Assembly: GCA_027625915.1 (NCBI GenBank)
Contig: JANTQA010000012.1
Location: 12,114,501-12,178,500, forward strand
Length of the DNA stretch: 64,000 nucleotides
Reading direction: 5' to 3'
Origin: Anaeramoeba flamelloides
Taxonomy: Eukaryota > Metamonada > Anaeramoebidae
The notes under the pieces are model-generated. The model did not search any database. It worked only from the letters and a program-made list of their open reading frames with translations, and was not told the DNA's origin. Shown piece by piece: positions 60,955 to 64,000 of the stretch; positions within the stretch are counted from its first letter, which is position 1, and each line of letters starts with the position of its first letter. The position numbers were made by a program, and so were the translations under genes.

Positions 60955-61685
60955 ATAATACATGCTCAAAGACTATAATCCGTGTTTCAAATTATATTAC
61001 CTGCTTTTTCTTCTTCTTGTACCAATGCAACATTCAATCTTCTACCAAATCGTATACCTAAGTTCAAATCAATTTTGAAAATAAAGGTCTGGTTATTTTC
61101 AGTAAAATTTAAATAATTCATGTAAATAGTTGAAAATTTTCCCTAATATTCTCAATTTTTTTTTATTTTTTTGATGATTAAAATTTTCTTAAAAATTTAC
61201 TCTATTTTTTGAGAGAAATTTTCCAATTTGATCCTTCATTTTTAGAATTTTTTTTTAAATAAGAGTACTTTAAGAAACCACTACCATATTTTTTTAGGGT
61301 TTATTATCAGTTTCTTTGATTGGTTAATGTATAGATCTTCTATAACAAAAAACACGCTTTTTTATTTTGAAACATTACTACAAGGAAAATTTATACTCCG
61401 AAAATTAAAGTTAGCCAAAACCATAAATTGGATTTAAGTTATACTTCTTTTTGAAATTATTTTTTCAAAGTTATCATAATTTTATATAATAAAAAAAGGA
61501 TAGCTATTAAACTCATGACAATCCGAATACCCCCTTTTTCAAAAATACCGACTTTTGAAAAAAACACCTATTTTTGGAGTATTTTTTTAATGAAAAAAGT
61601 TGAAATGAATTAATTTTTGATTGAAAATTAAGATTGAAAAAAGAATCAATGTTAAAGCAATTTGCCAAAAACAACCGGGAATGTA

Positions 61686-62195
61686 AACTATCTTTCATAA
61701 TCATTGGCCCTTTAAAAATCAAATTTTAAAGAAAAATATTTTTAATAATTGAGTTAATCTATTATAATATAAAAATTTCGATTTTAATATTCATTATATT
61801 ACGTAAGAGATATTTATTTTTTTCTAAAAATAAAAGAAAAAAAAATAATAAAAACTGTTAAAAAAAATGGGACATTTATTTTGAAAGAAAAATTACATAT
61901 AAAATAGAAAATTTAAAAAAGTAATAAAACCCATTTATCGATTCTCCTTCCATTTGAATAACTAAATCTAATCTCTTTTTCATATTTGAAACCAATTTTT
62001 TCATTAATTCATCTGTTACTTCTTTCCAATTTTTCATTTTCATTTTCCATATTAACAAAACACTTTTGAAAAAATAAAAAAGAGAAAAAATGATTTATTT
62101 ACAAACTTTTCATTGTGAGAGGAAAAACTTCAAAACCATGCAAAAGCAATTCAAAATTCAAATGTAAGATGGACCATTTATTTGGAAATTTAGTT
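61686..62195 (-). mobile_element. E: Tc1/mariner-type element remnant inside D
   Basis: 510 bases with inverted ends (AACTATCTTTCATAATCATTGGCCC / GGACCATTTATTTGGAAATTTAGTT) flanked by TA, which the uninterrupted D copy lacks one copy of. On the minus strand, 62058-61876 encodes WKEVTDELMKKLVSNMKKRL then DLVIQMEGES, like the C-terminal end of Tc1/mariner transposases (L..SM.RR...VI...G). The rest of a transposase is absent. The terminal repeats resemble those of B. Confidence 0.65.
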
Positions 62196-62471
62196 TATAT
62201 TATAACTCAAACATGGAAAAAAATAAAATGATAAAAAATATTCCAAAAACAGATAAAAAATCAGATTTCCAATTTAATTTAGTGATATCTTTAGATTGAA
62301 ATATTTTGTGCTTTTTTTAAATAGAAAAATATGTTTCTTTTTAGACTATTAAAAAAATACTTGAAAAGTATCTCTCTACTAAGTCAAATAAAAAATTCAA
62401 TATTATACAATTAAAAATGAAAAAAATATTACTGAAAAATTTCATTTTTTTTTTCAATTCGTTTTAATATC

Positions 62472-63029
62472 TATTAAGGTTTACAATCCCTGAAATTTGA
62501 AAAAAGATTATCTTGTTTAGGGTGTAGTGAGTTGTCGATTTGGTTCTTAGCTGATCGATCTTGTGCTTGGTATGGATTTTAATAGTGGTTCAAAATGACA
62601 ATTTTTGACAATTTATTTTTTTTATTTCCGAAATCCGAATTGAAGAGTGTAAGATTAATTGGCCGGAACTTAAGTTATAAAAAATGTGGTTTGTAGGTTG
62701 GTGATTGAAATTTTAAATTATGTTTGGTTTTATTGGGAGCTTTTAAAAAATTTTCTTTTTTTCATTTGGTTAATTGACAAAAAAGTAAATGAAAATTCTT
62801 TTCTACAACACAAAATTCAAAATTTATTCTTGAACACCTACCAACCTATTAATCTTACACTCTTCAATTCTGATTTCGGAAATAAAAAAAATAAATTGTC
62901 AAAAATTGTCATTTTGAACACTATTAAAATCCATACCAAGCACAAGATCGATCAGCTAAGAATCAAATCGACAACCCACTACACCCTACACAAGACAATC
63001 TTTTTTCAAATTTCAGGGATTGTAATCCT
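62472..63029. mobile_element. C foldback element, copy 3, inside D
   Basis: The arms are almost perfect complements (TGCTTGGTATGGATTTTAATAG with CTATTAAAATCCATACCAAGC). It is inserted at the TTGTAAACC of D, with ends TTTACAATCCCTGAAATTTG and CAAATTTCAGGGATTGTAA. Confidence 0.85.
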
Positions 63030-63190
63030 TCAAGTTGTAAACCTTTTTCAAAATTGTTATGTATAATATTGTTTAATATATGAGTATATTTCAAAAATAC
63101 AAAATTTGGAGATTTTTTTTTGAAAAAATTTTCCATATCTTGATGTATTCAATTTTTTTGCACGCGTTATTTTGACTACAGTAGTTTCTA

Positions 63191-63450
63191 CTTATAATTC
63201 AAATACACGTAGCTACAATTCTTTTAATTTCAAAATAAAAGGATCAAAATTTTCATGTAGCTTTCCTTAAAAATACACATTCCAATCAATTAAAACAACA
63301 AAAAAACCAATTCTAAAAAGGTAAACCAATTATTTAAGCTTCATTGTGGAGACAGTTAGAATTGAAAAATGGAAATTTTAGATAATTTATTAAACCTTAT
63401 TTTTGGAAAGCTGAATGAAAATTTTATTCCATTTATTTTGGAACAAATAG
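63191..63450. mobile_element. M element, copy 2
   Basis: Matches the 59269 copy (GGATCAAAATTTTCATGTAGC, GAATGAAAATTTTATTCC, TTTGGAACAAATAG), with extra bases near the left end and TA on both sides. Confidence 0.7.
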
Positions 63451-63810
63451 TACACAAAATAAGCCGTGGTTGTTCCTTTTTCTTTTGAATATAATGGAAC
63501 TTTTTTGTTGTTAGGATTTTCTGTTTTGAGGTAAAACTCAAAATGAGAAAGGAATTTGGTGGAATAGAAAATAGATGATTTATTGAAAGGTATATCGGAT
63601 CAAAATTTCAGCACTACTAAATAGAAGTGTGTGAATTTGAAAGAGTTATTTTTGAATTTAATTAAGATTTGAACAAATGTATTCCGTTTTTTGGATATTT
63701 AAGCTTCACAAAGCATTAGTATGAAAAATTATTGTAACTTGCTTTTCATTCAGATTAAAAGATGTGATTAATTTCCTTAAAAATTATCTCTTTTGAAATT
63801 ATATCAATAA

Positions 63811-63962
63811 GCACGAGTAGCTCAGCCCGTAGAGCAATTTGCAATTTCTAAGTTCGATCCTTAGAAGGTTTATTATCATCACAAACCTTCGCCCTGGTGG
63901 GCAGTGACTCTTAAACACGGTCATTATGCAAAGAGGTCAGTGGTTCAATTCCATTCTTGTGC
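63811..63962 (+). ncRNA. Pol III-type tRNA-like gene with non-canonical middle
   Basis: The ends pair as a 7-bp acceptor stem (GCACGAG with CTTGTGC, one G-U). A D arm follows (GCTC, loop AGCCCGTA, GAGC; an A box TAGCTCAGCCCG). Near the 3' end is a T arm (AGTGG, loop TTCAATT, CCATT; B box GGTTCAATTCC), and a T run starts right after the last base, as a Pol III terminator. The middle is odd: directly after the D arm is a second, perfect T arm (CTAAG, TTCGATC, CTTAG), then two hairpins (AAGGTTT with AAACCTT; GCCC with GGGC). TTTGC at 63838 can pair with GCAAA at about 63928 as an anticodon stem, which would make the 80-odd bases between an intron; one reading puts CAT in a 7-base loop. It may be an intron-containing tRNA, a tRNA-like ncRNA or a SINE head. 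Confidence 0.5.
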
Positions 63963-63969
63963 TTTTTTT
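63963..63969 (+). terminator. Oligo-T Pol III terminator
   Basis: A run of T immediately follows the acceptor-stem end of the tRNA-like gene, in the position and form used by RNA polymerase III. Confidence 0.55.
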
Positions 63970-64000
63970 ATTTTTTATTATATTTTTGTTAAGGTTGATA

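Larger units (their letters stand above)
61376..63135 (+). mobile_element. D MITE, copy 3, containing elements E and C
   Basis: Begins TTACTACAAGGAAAATTT and follows the 3401 copy base for base, except for two insertions at 61686-62195 and about 62472-63029. Ends GAAAAAATTTTCC. Confidence 0.8.
60955..63200 (+). repeat. F repeat, copy 3, carrying a nested stack
   Basis: F runs from AAAGACTATAATCCG to TTTTGAAACA at 61376. It is broken by D (61376-63135) and resumes with TTTTTGCACGCGTTATTTTGAC. Confidence 0.7.

Noticed and set aside
1-64000. LTR or other retroelement, viral genes, CRISPR arrays and rRNA
   Set aside because: No reverse transcriptase, integrase or capsid-like frame, no regular spacer array and no G+C-rich rRNA block was seen; all repeats found are inverted-repeat DNA elements.

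Overview
This is a very A+T-rich eukaryotic nuclear window. It has GT-AG spliced, widely spaced genes, TAA at the end of every confident gene, and a large load of short non-coding DNA transposons. I recognise six genes with confidence: an FKBP15/WAFL-like protein (minus), a maspardin/SPG21-like protein (plus), a Rab GTPase of the Rab5/21/22 type (plus), a small SAP30-like protein (plus), an ELAPOR/EIG121-like membrane receptor (minus) and the AP-3 adaptor mu subunit (plus). The extreme A+T content, K/E-rich low complexity and gene set suggest a free-living protist, for example an Anaeramoeba-like or amoebozoan lineage. That is inference and cannot be settled from the window.

Layout. 1-4.5 kb holds repeats only (end of repeat B, a large palindrome, repeat D). 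4.5-8.6 kb is FKBP15-like. 8.6-11.3 kb is mostly empty with one short unexplained ORF. 11.3-12.4 kb is maspardin. 12.4-17.1 kb is repeats. 17.1-23.6 kb is the Rab gene, whose second intron is about 5.3 kb and packed with foldback elements. 25.2-27.2 kb has scattered minus-strand segments that look coding but that I could not join. 27.4-30 kb is a nested transposon stack. 31.0-31.8 kb is SAP30-like. 35.3-43.2 kb is ELAPOR-like with a 2.5 kb intron. 43.2-47.1 kb is intergenic. 47.1-55.1 kb is AP-3 mu with a 6.5 kb repeat-filled intron. 55-63.5 kb is intergenic with another nested stack. 63.8-64 kb is a Pol III-type tRNA-like gene.

Five of the six genes have homologues that act in endosome-lysosome traffic (FKBP15 on early endosomes, maspardin on endosomal membranes, Rab5-type GTPase, AP-3 cargo adaptor, ELAPOR endo-lysosomal receptor). 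Whether this grouping is more than chance cannot be judged from one window.

The non-coding DNA is dominated by at least ten families of inverted-repeat elements, here called A, B, C, D, F, G, H, I, L, M, N and P. Many are flanked by TA, and several sit inside one another, which gives their relative ages directly. Remnants of a Tc1/mariner-type transposase and of a Merlin/ISXO2-type transposase are also present. I saw no CRISPR array, no rRNA and no recognisable retroelement or viral gene.
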